Shown here one piece after another: positions 1 to 7,758 of a stretch of DNA of 15,214 nucleotides. The position numbers were made by a program, and so were the translations under genes. The notes under the pieces are model-generated. The model did no database searches. It saw only the letters and a list, made by a program, of their open reading frames with translations, and had not been told where the DNA came from. Numbering within the stretch: position 1 is the first letter of the stretch; every line of letters begins with the position of its first letter. The DNA is from an uncultured Oscillospiraceae bacterium (GTDB lineage: Bacteria > Bacillota > Clostridia > Oscillospirales > Ruminococcaceae): positions 1-15,214 of the forward strand of contig CAKSEE010000053.1 of the NCBI GenBank assembly GCA_934446455.1, written 5' to 3'.

Positions 1-1093
1 CGTCCATAGTAATATATGGAGCGGCAAGCATAAGGAATTTTGCAGGCACAGAGTTTCCGTCAAGACCTCCCTGCGTTCCTATATCAAGGAATTTAAGGTC
101 AACTAAGCCGTAAGAAGCGTAACCGTTCTCCGGCTCTGTATAGACTATGAGCGCGTCTGTTTCGTCATAATCGAAATTTCTTCCAAAAAGGTGCTGCCCG
201 TCCGGGGTCACGGCTGCAAAGGCGGAGCATCCGAATTTGTCTGCCCCAATTCCGATTGGCAAACCAAAGAAAAACTCGTCAGAAAGCCACTTTACAAAAT
301 CTTCGGCAGTGCTGATATCTGCATTCAGAAATTCATCGCACCTGTAGTTGTGATGGCAGGACATTTTATATAGTCCGTCAGCCACTTCCGTAACGGTTGA
401 TATCGTTCTGAGCTTATCTGCAAAGAGAATAAGCAAAACCAGCACGGGCGTTACAATGACAGCGGCAATGACAAGCACGGCTTTTCTGCCAAAAAAAGCT
501 GCAAGAATAACAATTACCGCAGCAGCCATAACCGCACAGCCTGTATACACTAAAATTATGCCGTCTGATGTATCAGCAACCTCGACATAGTAAGGTGATA
601 TCTTATTATTTATTTCTCTGAAAGCTTCGTCGGGATATTCAATGCCCGCTTCTTCAAATAACTGTTTTGTTGATTCGCAATAATCTGAAATGCACTTTTC
701 AATTTTTTCTGTAAGCAGAGCGCTGTTTTTACGGAGCGTCCCGGAGAACGGCACCTTTATGTAATCATCGCTTTCCTGCGCTTTCTCAAATGCGCGGGCT
801 GAGGAAGTCGGAATATCGAATGCCATTACCGTACAATCGAACTGTTCAGCGTCAGGGCCGTTATAAATCATGAGAACATATAACGCGCCGTTTTCCGTAT
901 CCTCCATACGCAATATGTCCGCGTACACCCCTGCGCTAAACCGCTTTCCAACATCATTTTCCGAAATACTGAACAAGTCAAGCGCAGGCAGAAAACTGCA
1001 CGCGCCATTACTTCTTGCGGCGCCTGTAATAGTTGTAACACAGCCTGCTATAAATATAATTGCCGAAATAATCAGGGGGATTTTCTTCTTCAT
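1..1093 (-). CDS. Membrane-anchored linear amide C-N hydrolase (choloylglycine hydrolase-type Ntn hydrolase), 3' end cut by window edge
   Basis: The reading frame is open for 364 codons from ATG 1093 to the window edge, with AAGGAG seven bases before the start. Residues 1-18 look like a lipoprotein signal, with lipobox IAGC at Cys18. Residues 19-177 form an unassigned domain. Two hydrophobic segments follow (about 178-201 and 205-225), split by a short basic GRK loop that fits a cytoplasmic turn. From about residue 235 the protein matches the Ntn hydrolase fold: FGCSAFAAV with candidate nucleophile Cys289, then LFGRNFDYD with Arg305 and Asp308. The Cys+16 Arg and Cys+19 Asp spacing equals that of choloylglycine hydrolase and penicillin V acylase. 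The family hydrolyses linear amides after exposing the Cys as a new N-terminus. The substrate is unknown (bile conjugate, N-acyl amino acid or penicillin-like). The catalytic domain should lie outside the membrane. The gene is more A+T-rich than the rest of the window. The family call is fairly safe; the N-terminal domain is not recognised. Confidence 0.8.
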   Translation of the reverse strand, partial: MKKKIPLIISAIIFIAGCVTTITGAARSNGACSFLPALDLFSISENDVGKRFSAGVYADILRMEDTENGALYVLMIYNGPDAEQFDCTVMAFDIPTSSARAFEKAQESDDYIKVPFSGTLRKNSALLTEKIEKCISDYCESTKQLFEEAGIEYPDEAFREINNKISPYYVEVADTSDGIILVYTGCAVMAAAVIVILAAFFGRKAVLVIAAVIVTPVLVLLILFADKLRTISTVTEVADGLYKMSCHHNYRCDEFLNADISTAEDFVKWLSDEFFFGLPIGIGADKFGCSAFAAVTPDGQHLFGRNFDYDETDALIVYTEPENGYASYGLVDLKFLDIGTQGGLDGNSVPAKFLMLAAPYITMD

Positions 1094-1126
1094 TACATCT
1101 CTCCTTGTGCATCGGGCAGAATGAAC

Positions 1127-1154
1127 TGTCGCCCCCTGTCAGCAGGAGGCGACA
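1127..1154 (-). promoter_or_regulatory. 28-base inverted repeat beside a TATAAT box, upstream of the Ntn hydrolase gene
   Basis: Two 12-base arms (on the minus strand TGTCGCCTCCTG and CAGGGGGCGACA) flank a CTGA loop and pair throughout, with one G-U wobble. A TATAAT box (1156-1161 as ATTATA on the plus strand) ends two bases upstream, so the repeat covers the predicted transcription start. No good -35 element lies at the usual distance. No T-run follows the arms, so it is a poor intrinsic terminator. It could be an operator for an activator or repressor, or a 5' leader hairpin. Confidence 0.5.
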
Positions 1155-1183
1155 CATTATAAGACATTGCCGGGCGCCGCTTT

Positions 1184-1204
1184 TCAGAGTAATTCGCTCT
1201 GAAC
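1184..1204. repeat. Small inverted repeat downstream of the FtsK-like gene
   Basis: Seven-base arms TTCAGAG and CTCTGAA flank a seven-base loop (21 bases in all), about 40 bases past the stop of the FtsK-like gene. No T-run follows on either strand, so termination is uncertain. No better terminator is visible between 1094 and 1242, so some readthrough into the hydrolase gene is possible. Confidence 0.35.
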
Positions 1205-1242
1205 GATGTTGCCGACTTTAAGGAATACGCGGTAAAAGTTTT

Positions 1243-4200
1243 TTAGTAGAGGTAATCCTTCTCCTGTTCCGTTTCAAAGCCGAAATCAAACGGGATAAGC
1301 GCCGTTGCGCCGCCTGCGTTTGCCAGCATGAACATTCCGCCGTTCTGCGTAAGCTCGTTCTTAATGCTGGCAAGAACCTCTCCGCGAACAGCTTTATGCT
1401 CGGTAATCAGCATAAAGTGATAACCAAGGCGCGGTCCCTGCGAAAGAATGAACGCAAGGTCGCTGCGCGCGTCATATCTTCCCGCGAATCCCTCCGCGGT
1501 GAGCGTTGACATCTCGTCCTGCATAAGGTCTGCGCCAAAAATAATCGTCAGCCTGTCAGCGGGAACGCCCGACATAATCGCGCTCTTTATCTGCTTTATC
1601 TGCCCGCAGAGCTCAGAAAGATCCGATACAGCCTCTGCCTGCGCAAGAGCCTCGCAGCCTGCAAGCGCAGAAAGCTGATCGTTTTCGCACGAAGCCGCAA
1701 GCGTAACCTCGCCGCCCTGAGCCGTCCACGAAAGCGCCGCGCCTGCCGCCGCAGACAGCACGCCATTGCTGTCCGTGCACCTTGCAAGCACATTTCCGCC
1801 AAACCTGTCCGCAAGAACTACCGGGCATTCACCCGCAAGCGTGGAGCAGGGCGTGCCGATATAAAGCCGCTTGGCACCGCCGCTGTGCTCTGCAAGGGCA
1901 AGGCGCGCCTCTTCAAAGCTGCGGGAAGCGCCGCTTGCCGAAACAGCGCGCTTCGAAAGGTACGCGCGCGTATTTTCGGGTTCAAACTGCGCACTCTGCT
2001 GCATTTCGCCGCTTATCTGCGCGCAGAGCTCCGCAAGCTTTTCAGCGGGATAAAGCTCGGGTATCTTCGCGAAACGCAGATACGAGCCGTTGATCTCCTT
2101 ATCCGCGCGAATAAACGCATGGTGCAGCGGGATATTCGCAACGGAAGATTTATCGGAGGGCGTCAGCATTATCCCGTCAAAGAGCATCGGAATGCTGCTG
2201 TCAGCACTGCTCATCGCAACGCCCTGCCGTACAAATCCGCCTGCAAAATATGCGGGAACAGCGCCGTTTACGGTGTACGACTCGTCTGCAAGAACAAAGC
2301 GCATTCCAACGGACGTCCCAAGCTCAAACAGGCGGCGAAGCTTTGCGACATACTCCTCAGAAAGCCCCGTGCAGGCAGCCGTAAAGCCGTCTATAACAGC
2401 CGCAAGCGTGGGCGAATACTCAGCTGCCGAAGCGTCGGCATGGTAAAGCGCAAGGCGCTTTTCGAGTACCTCGCTGAGCCTGTCAATAAGCGCGCGCACA
2501 AGCATTGCCCCACTTGCGCTGCCCCTGACGCCGCTTACGGTGTATCTTACATGCGGCGCGGCGAATGCTTCAAGCTTACCCATGCAGCCGCTGAAATCCG
2601 CAAGCCAGAGCTCCACGTCATCGGGGTGATACTGCGAAACAATGCCGCCTATGATATTGCGCAGGAAAGATTCGCGCCCTGCGCGCGCGGTCGCACACAC
2701 AAACGCAACGTTATCAAGGTCGAACGCAATCTCCGCGCCCTCGGTATCCGTGCCGCAGGGAATGCCGCGAAGCGCCCTGTTTCCCTTGCTGTATGCAGGA
2801 AGCGCGCCCGGAACGTTCTCGGTATCCGCCTTTTCTGCGCTCTCTGCGGGAGCGGCGGCTGCGGGCTGCGCCTCGGCAGGCACGGGCTGAACCGCGGGCG
2901 CTGCCTGTGCAGGCTGAACGACAACAGGAGTGGGCTGTGCCTCGGCAGGTACGGGTTGTGCTGCGGGTGCGGGCTGTACCTCTGCAGGAGCTGCCTGTAC
3001 AGACTGAACCGCAGCCGACGCAGGCTGAACATCAGTCTGCGCTACGGGCGCAGCAGGCGCAACAGGTACAGCCTGCGCTGCCTGAGCCGCGCGCGCCATA
3101 TTCTGCGCGGCATTGCGGCGGCGCACCTCAATAAATGTCTGGCGGATATCGCCGGGCAGGTCGGACGGAGCCGAGTACCAGAAAAGGCTGTCGCGCGTTT
3201 TCTCAACATAGAAGCCGCCGTTGCGCGTCTTGATAACATCGGCATAGTTTCTGAAAGCGCTCTCGCTCTCAACGTCATCTACGGACTGCTCCGCGCCGTT
3301 TGAGCCGGACGGGTGCGTTACTACCACAACAGCGCCGTACTTCTGCGCGTTCTCCGCAAGCTGTACTATATCCGCGCGGGTCTTCTCGTCGTAACCCTCG
3401 GGGTAACCGTGGAACACGAACACGCGCTTAACGCCGCTTACGCCCTCTGCGGTGGCAAGCGCGCCCTTAAGCTCCTCAAAGCGCTCTCTGAGCGCCTCGG
3501 CATTCTCGGGAATATTGTCGATAATAGAATTTATGCCCTTGGAAAGCGCTGCAATATGCCCTAAACCGTCAGAGCTATAATGCACGGGGTCTGCAAAGAA
3601 AATGCCGTCGACGCCCTCGCCGTAATATTTGAGGATATTAAGCAAAAAGCGCTGAATGCCGCCGAGCATATAGCTCTCGTTGCGCTTGTCGTACTCAACG
3701 TAAAGCGCGCAGCCGCCGTTCACATCAAGGGAAAACGGCACGCCTATCGTCTTTGCCGCAGAGTTGAACACCCCGCCGGTCGAAAGCGACAGTTCCTCGT
3801 CAAACTCCATGGGAACGGGCAGCTTTACCCTGCGCTGACCGAGAGAAATCGGCGTATCTGCGGCAAGCTTTGACGTACCCGAGCTGTTGAACGCCGCCGC
3901 GTCGGAAGAAAGCGACTTTATATAGCCCTTGAACTCGTCGGAAGCTATGTACTCCCTGAACTCCTGCGCGTGCTTCGTCCTGCGCGCGTCAAGCTCGCTG
4001 TGCTGGTGGTCCAGCATACGCTTAGCCTGCACCTTGCTGCCGTTGATTTTCTTGGTGGTGCGCTCCATGTCCGCTTCATAAATAAGCTTCTGCGCGGAAG
4101 CCTTGGTGTAAAGCGTTTCCGCGTGGTAGTCGTTTTCAGACTTCGGGTCTATCTGCGAGCGCAGCGTTTCAAGCGCGTCCATTTCCGTTTCAAACGCCAT

Positions 4201-4431
4201 TTCCGCTTCTTCAAGGTCGGTAGCATGAGCGCGCGCATACTCCATAAACTCGTTTACGCGTGATATCTTCGCGCGTATCTCCGCGAGCTTTTCGGACAGG
4301 TCCTCGTCGCTCTGGTTGCAGTAGTCGTTGTACTCCTTAAGGTCCGTTTCAGACTCTGTGATTATCGTGTTATACTCGTCGTTGAGGGCGGTGAACTTCG
4401 CCAGTACGGTATTTGCAAGATTGTCTGCCAT
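1243..4431 (-). CDS. Cytoplasmic FtsK/EssC-like multi-module protein with degenerate ATPase motifs
   Basis: This is a 1062-residue protein (numbering from ATG 4431). ATG 4431 is preceded by AAGGAG with seven-base spacing; the frame stays open to an upstream ATG at 4491, which has no ribosome binding site and sits about eight bases from the predicted transcript start. Residues 1-170 are charged and probably coiled-coil. Residues about 205-425 resemble the first module of soluble FtsK-domain proteins (IFFADPVHY, then VKRVFVFHGYPEGYDE). Residues about 446-535 are an Ala/Pro/Gln/Val linker. Residues about 550-795 align with the central FtsK module and about 850-1062 with a C-terminal module. The expected P-loop GKTGSGKST reads ATARAGRES (residues 580-588), with Arg and Glu where Lys and Ser should be. 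The Walker B Asp-Glu reads Asp681-Gly682, and the LIDFKKG-like strand reads LADFSGC. No membrane helix is evident. It is probably a scaffold or nucleotide-independent relative of a translocase; the actual role is unknown. It has its own promoter. Confidence 0.72.
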   Translation of the reverse strand: MADNLANTVLAKFTALNDEYNTIITESETDLKEYNDYCNQSDEDLSEKLAEIRAKISRVNEFMEYARAHATDLEEAEMAFETEMDALETLRSQIDPKSENDYHAETLYTKASAQKLIYEADMERTTKKINGSKVQAKRMLDHQHSELDARRTKHAQEFREYIASDEFKGYIKSLSSDAAAFNSSGTSKLAADTPISLGQRRVKLPVPMEFDEELSLSTGGVFNSAAKTIGVPFSLDVNGGCALYVEYDKRNESYMLGGIQRFLLNILKYYGEGVDGIFFADPVHYSSDGLGHIAALSKGINSIIDNIPENAEALRERFEELKGALATAEGVSGVKRVFVFHGYPEGYDEKTRADIVQLAENAQKYGAVVVVTHPSGSNGAEQSVDDVESESAFRNYADVIKTRNGGFYVEKTRDSLFWYSAPSDLPGDIRQTFIEVRRRNAAQNMARAAQAAQAVPVAPAAPVAQTDVQPASAAVQSVQAAPAEVQPAPAAQPVPAEAQPTPVVVQPAQAAPAVQPVPAEAQPAAAAPAESAEKADTENVPGALPAYSKGNRALRGIPCGTDTEGAEIAFDLDNVAFVCATARAGRESFLRNIIGGIVSQYHPDDVELWLADFSGCMGKLEAFAAPHVRYTVSGVRGSASGAMLVRALIDRLSEVLEKRLALYHADASAAEYSPTLAAVIDGFTAACTGLSEEYVAKLRRLFELGTSVGMRFVLADESYTVNGAVPAYFAGGFVRQGVAMSSADSSIPMLFDGIMLTPSDKSSVANIPLHHAFIRADKEINGSYLRFAKIPELYPAEKLAELCAQISGEMQQSAQFEPENTRAYLSKRAVSASGASRSFEEARLALAEHSGGAKRLYIGTPCSTLAGECPVVLADRFGGNVLARCTDSNGVLSAAAGAALSWTAQGGEVTLAASCENDQLSALAGCEALAQAEAVSDLSELCGQIKQIKSAIMSGVPADRLTIIFGADLMQDEMSTLTAEGFAGRYDARSDLAFILSQGPRLGYHFMLITEHKAVRGEVLASIKNELTQNGGMFMLANAGGATALIPFDFGFETEQEKDYLY
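2827..3096 (-). repeat. Degenerate Ala/Pro/Gln/Val repeat linker inside the FtsK-like gene
   Basis: This stretch encodes about 90 residues made almost only of Ala, Pro, Gln, Val and Glu, with recurring units such as QPVPAEAQP and VQPAPAA. The DNA repeats imperfectly with a G+C-rich period. It separates the first module from the central FtsK-like module and should be a flexible, disordered tether. Such tracts can change length by slippage, so copy number may differ between strains. Confidence 0.8.
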
Positions 4432-4505
4432 GTTCTTTCTCCTTAATTTCAGCGCTTGGCTGCGTTCTTCGGCGGACATTTCACCCGCCATATGATGCCA
4501 ATATA

Positions 4506-4534
4506 ATTATAGCAAAAACGCCCTGCGGTGTCAA
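4506..4534 (-). promoter_or_regulatory. Consensus sigma-A promoter of the FtsK-like gene
   Basis: On the minus strand TTGACA (4529-4534) and TATAAT (4506-4511) are separated by exactly 17 bases, matching both consensus hexamers. Transcription should start near 4499, giving a leader of about 68 bases to ATG 4431. The -35 box lies in the loop of the terminator hairpin that ends the upstream operon. Confidence 0.85.
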
Positions 4535-4543
4535 GGCGTTTTT
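4514..4543 (-). terminator. Intrinsic terminator of the xre-MATE operon
   Basis: Nine-base arms (minus strand AAAAACGCC and GGCGTTTTT) flank a 12-base loop. The T-run forms the 3' end of the stem, as in many Firmicutes terminators. It lies 64 bases past the MATE stop codon. On the plus strand the hairpin is nearly symmetric, but no plus-strand gene leads into it. Confidence 0.75.
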
Positions 4544-4607
4544 ATAGGATTTATACAAAATCTTTTCTTTGCTGTTGAGGATATATATTTACTTTTTCAC
4601 CTGCGAA

Positions 4608-5972
4608 TCACGTTTCAAGGCGCTCGGCGGGATGCTTTTTTGTATAAATAAGGTAATACACTAAATTCAGCAGAATGCCGAAAACCGTGGCGCCGGGCGC
4701 GGCAAGCCCTATCATCGCAAGCGAAGCCTCAGGCTGAACGCTCATGATATACGACACCGGCAGCCGCACGAGAAACGTCTGCGACAGACCCTGAATCATC
4801 ACAAAAAGCGTCTGCCCGTGGCCGTTGAAGTAGCCGATAAAGCTGAACAGAAAACTCGTTACGACAGCCTCCGCCGCAAATCCCTTAAGATATGCCGCGG
4901 ACTGCTCAATGTACGCGGCGTCCTCGGTGAACGCCATGGACATAAAGTCGCCCTCAAAGAACGCGAACAGTGCAATAACCACGCCCACCGACGCGCCTAT
5001 AGCCATGCCGCAGAGCATTGAACGCCGCGCGCGGCGCTCCCTGCCCGCGCCGTAGTTCTGCGAAACGAACGACGACATGGACTGCATCAGCGAGGACGGC
5101 ACCAGCATGATGAACGACACGAGCTTGTTTGCAATGCCGTAGCCCGAGGACTGCTCAATTCCCAGCCTGTTTATGAACGCGCAGAGAGCAAGGAACGACA
5201 GCTGCGTGAGTATCTCCTGCACGGCAATGGGCGCGCCCGTTTTCAGTATAAGCGGTATCTCCCTGTTAAAGCGGATATCCGTAGATGAGAACTTAAACGG
5301 CAGCTTCTGTCTGCGGATGATAAGCACCGAAAGCCCCACGCTTACCGCCTGCGCAAGCACCGTTGCAAGCGCCGCGCCCGAAACGTCCATGCCGAATACC
5401 GCAACGAACACAAGGTCGCCCACGATATTCACAACGCACGCGATAAACACGAAAAGCAGCGGCAGCTTTGAGTTGCCAAGTCCCCTGAATATGCTGCTGA
5501 TAAGGTTGTAGAATATGATGAACACTATTCCCCCGCCGCATATTCTCACATACTGCGCCGTAAGCTCCAGCGCCTGCGCGGGCGCCTGCATAAGCACCGC
5601 AAGCGGCTCTGCGAACACAAGCAGCGCCACGGTAAGCACAGCAGAAATAACGCCGAAAAGCGCTACCGCCCCGCCGAGCACGCCGCCGAGGCGCTCGGGG
5701 CGCTTTTCGCCGATACACCGCCCCATGAGTATTGTTACCGCCATTGCAAGACCTGCAACGGTAAACACAACCATGTTGATTATATTGCTGCCGGTGGACA
5801 CCGCCGAGATGGCCTCGTCGGAGCCGAATTGCCCCACAACAAGCACGTCAACCGCGCCGTACATTGCCTGCAGCACAAGCGCCCCAAGTATCGGCGCCAT
5901 AAAGCGCAGCAGCTTCGGGAATATTGCGCCCTGCGTGAAATCCCCCGCCGTTGTTTTATTAGCCTGTTCCAT
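4608..5972 (-). CDS. MATE family multidrug/organic cation efflux transporter
   Basis: The 454-residue length is normal for MATE proteins, which have 12 transmembrane helices in two homologous halves and export drugs or organic cations against Na+ or H+. The N-terminal half shows the typical start FPKLLRFMAPILGALVLQAMYGAVDVLVVGQFG and then repeated hydrophobic segments. FRGLGNSKLP follows helix 4-5, and a matching second half begins near residue 240 (ILKTGAPIAVQEILTQ). It looks closest to the MepA/DinF-type branch found in Firmicutes. The ATG is eight bases after the stop of the acetyltransferase gene, and its AGGA ribosome binding site overlaps that stop, so translation is probably coupled. 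It is the last gene of the xre-led operon. The substrate cannot be told from sequence. Confidence 0.93.
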   Translation of the reverse strand: MEQANKTTAGDFTQGAIFPKLLRFMAPILGALVLQAMYGAVDVLVVGQFGSDEAISAVSTGSNIINMVVFTVAGLAMAVTILMGRCIGEKRPERLGGVLGGAVALFGVISAVLTVALLVFAEPLAVLMQAPAQALELTAQYVRICGGGIVFIIFYNLISSIFRGLGNSKLPLLFVFIACVVNIVGDLVFVAVFGMDVSGAALATVLAQAVSVGLSVLIIRRQKLPFKFSSTDIRFNREIPLILKTGAPIAVQEILTQLSFLALCAFINRLGIEQSSGYGIANKLVSFIMLVPSSLMQSMSSFVSQNYGAGRERRARRSMLCGMAIGASVGVVIALFAFFEGDFMSMAFTEDAAYIEQSAAYLKGFAAEAVVTSFLFSFIGYFNGHGQTLFVMIQGLSQTFLVRLPVSYIMSVQPEASLAMIGLAAPGATVFGILLNLVYYLIYTKKHPAERLET

Positions 5973-5980
5973 TCTTTGTC

Positions 5981-6685
5981 CTATCTTTTCAGTATGTATT
6001 TAACGTCCTGCACGGTAAAGCCAACGCGGGCATAGAACCCCTCGAGCCGCCTTTCGCAAAGCACAAAAACCCTGTCCGGCGAAAGCGCCGCGCACACACC
6101 CGAAACAAGCTGCGAAGCGCTCCCCTGCCCTCTGTATAGCGGGTCTGTAGACACCTGCGAGAGCAGAGCCTCGCCGTTTGCGCGGTGCTGTATCACAAGC
6201 GCAGAACGCCCCGCAAGCACCGCCGCTGAAACACCGTGCCGAATGCGGTGCGACAGGTCGAGATACCACGGCTCGAACTCCATGCCGAACGCCTGCCCGA
6301 CTATCGCGTAAACGTCAGAAAGCCGCGGGGAATAATCCGCAGGACAAGCCTGCGCGCGCCCGTCAAAGCGCATGAGAAGCGCCTCCTGCGGTGCAAGCCC
6401 GAGCCGCGCGGAAAGCTCGCGCGCAGCCTCCCCGCCGCAGAAAAGCTCCGAAAAACCGTTCATGCGCAGAAACTCCGCAAGCTCGCCGAAGTCCGCGCCC
6501 TGCGCCGCCCAGAGCACCGCGCTCCCGTCAAGCAGCGACAAAAACGCGCGTCCGTCCTGCGCGTACACGCGGCAGAAGTCGTACCCGAAACCGTACGCCC
6601 TGCAAAGCGCGCGTATCTTCTGCGGCTCAACGCCCGTAAGCGGCAGCGCGCCGAGCTCGCGCTCACACAAAACGCGCTTTATCAC
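5981..6685 (-). CDS. GNAT family N-acetyltransferase
   Basis: This is a 234-residue protein starting at GTG 6685. The start overlaps the stop of the upstream peptidase gene as GTGA, which argues for translational coupling, since only a weak ribosome binding site precedes it. The C-terminal half is a GNAT domain: a beta strand SALVIQHRANGEALLSQVSTDP leads into the acetyl-CoA pyrophosphate loop YRGQGSA (residues 184-190). VFVLCERRLEGFYARVGF then gives the usual final strand and helix. The first 115 residues are less conserved and resemble the degenerate first half seen in some two-domain GNAT proteins. It should transfer acetyl from acetyl-CoA to a small molecule, peptide or protein amine. Its position between two aminopeptidases and an exporter suggests modification of a peptide or toxic amine, but this is inference. 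Confidence 0.85.
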   Translation of the reverse strand: MIKRVLCERELGALPLTGVEPQKIRALCRAYGFGYDFCRVYAQDGRAFLSLLDGSAVLWAAQGADFGELAEFLRMNGFSELFCGGEAARELSARLGLAPQEALLMRFDGRAQACPADYSPRLSDVYAIVGQAFGMEFEPWYLDLSHRIRHGVSAAVLAGRSALVIQHRANGEALLSQVSTDPLYRGQGSASQLVSGVCAALSPDRVFVLCERRLEGFYARVGFTVQDVKYILKR

Positions 6686-7758
6686 AGCGTTCCCGCCGCG
6701 GAGAGCATGGCGCGCGCCATTCTCCCCACCGCCGCGATATCAGAAAGCTTTGCAACGCACGCGGGCGAATGCAGGCAGCGCGTTGGCACCGAAAGCGCGC
6801 AGGTGCGCACCCCGCCGCGGCTTACATGGATAGCGCCGCTGTCGTTGCCGCCCGCGACAAGCGTTTTCGTCTGAACCGCAACGCCGAGTTTGCTCGCCTG
6901 CTCAAACGCCAGCGCGTACAGCCCCCTGTCGTAAACCGTGCCCCTGTCCATAAACGACACCACGCACCCCTCGCCGAGTCTGCACACGCGCTTGTCGCCG
7001 CTCACGCCCGCAATATCGCAGGCGGTCGTCGTTTCAAGCACGAACGCAATGTCGGGCGCTACGGAGAACGCCGCCGCCTTTGCGCCGCGCGTGCCTATCT
7101 CCTCCTGCGTTGTAAAGACGTACCACGCGTCGTACTCCTGCCCGGAGTTTATCATGTCCATCATTATAAGGCAGCCCGCGCGGTCGTCTATCGCCTTGCC
7201 CTTAACAAAGCCATCGCCGAACTCAAAGAAATCCGTGTCGAAATACGCGCAGCTTCCCCTCGGGGCAAGCTTCTCCGCCTCCTCGCGGGACGAAGCGCCT
7301 ATATCAAGGTACATTCCGCTGAAATCGGGCGCCTTTTTGCGCTCGTCAGCCGACTGCTGGTGCAGCGCTTTCGCGCCGACGACGCCGCGCGCGCCGCTTT
7401 CAAGCGCAAGGCCCCTGCCGTAAACCACGCGCGGGTCAACACCGCCCACAGCGTCAAAGCTCACAAAACCCTCCGCAGTAATGTCCGTCACGATAAAGCC
7501 CACCTCGTCCATATGCGCGGCGAACATTATTTTTTTCGAGGGGCGCTTTCTGCCCTTTCTGAAGCAAATCAGGTTTCCGAGCGCGTCAACGTGCGCTTCG
7601 TCCGGCGTTATATTCGCAAGGATATACTCGCGCACGCGGGCCTCGTCGCCGCTTGTGCCGTTTATTTCGCACAGTCTGCGCAGCCTTTCGGCAGTCGGAG
7701 AACCCATGCTGTCAGGCATGTTTTTTACGTTCTCGCTTAAGCCCATTCCCTCACTCAT
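6682..7758 (-). CDS. M42 family metallo-aminopeptidase (second of tandem pair)
   Basis: This 358-residue protein has the full M42 metal site: AAHMDEVGF with His82 and Asp84, AIDDRAGC with Asp191/192, TQEEIGTRGAK with the catalytic Glu219-Glu220 pair, Glu242 at the second-metal Asp/Glu position, and CLHSP with His330. Family members (glutamyl aminopeptidase, TET-type) form large dodecameric shells in the cytoplasm and trim short peptides from the N-terminus using two Zn or Co ions. The ATG at 7758 has AGGAGG eight bases upstream and overlaps the end of the preceding M42 gene by eight bases. It is a paralogue of that gene, so the pair probably splits substrate range or forms mixed shells. The N-terminus is about 20 residues longer than in its neighbour. 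Confidence 0.92.
   Translation of the reverse strand: MSEGMGLSENVKNMPDSMGSPTAERLRRLCEINGTSGDEARVREYILANITPDEAHVDALGNLICFRKGRKRPSKKIMFAAHMDEVGFIVTDITAEGFVSFDAVGGVDPRVVYGRGLALESGARGVVGAKALHQQSADERKKAPDFSGMYLDIGASSREEAEKLAPRGSCAYFDTDFFEFGDGFVKGKAIDDRAGCLIMMDMINSGQEYDAWYVFTTQEEIGTRGAKAAAFSVAPDIAFVLETTTACDIAGVSGDKRVCRLGEGCVVSFMDRGTVYDRGLYALAFEQASKLGVAVQTKTLVAGGNDSGAIHVSRGGVRTCALSVPTRCLHSPACVAKLSDIAAVGRMARAMLSAAGTL

Noticed and set aside
2811..2818. GAACGTTC palindrome, same core as the xre operator
   Set aside because: Lies inside the coding part of the FtsK-like gene, lacks the flanking half-sites, and an 8-base match is expected by chance.
2840..3090. Repetitive G+C-rich DNA considered as a CRISPR or tandem-repeat array
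   Set aside because: No constant repeat plus unique spacer pattern; the period follows codons of an Ala/Pro/Gln/Val linker in an open frame.
1885..3303. 472-codon open frame on the plus strand opposite the FtsK-like gene
   Set aside because: Arises from high G+C in third positions of the real gene; composition is Arg/Leu/Cys-rich without domain signal.
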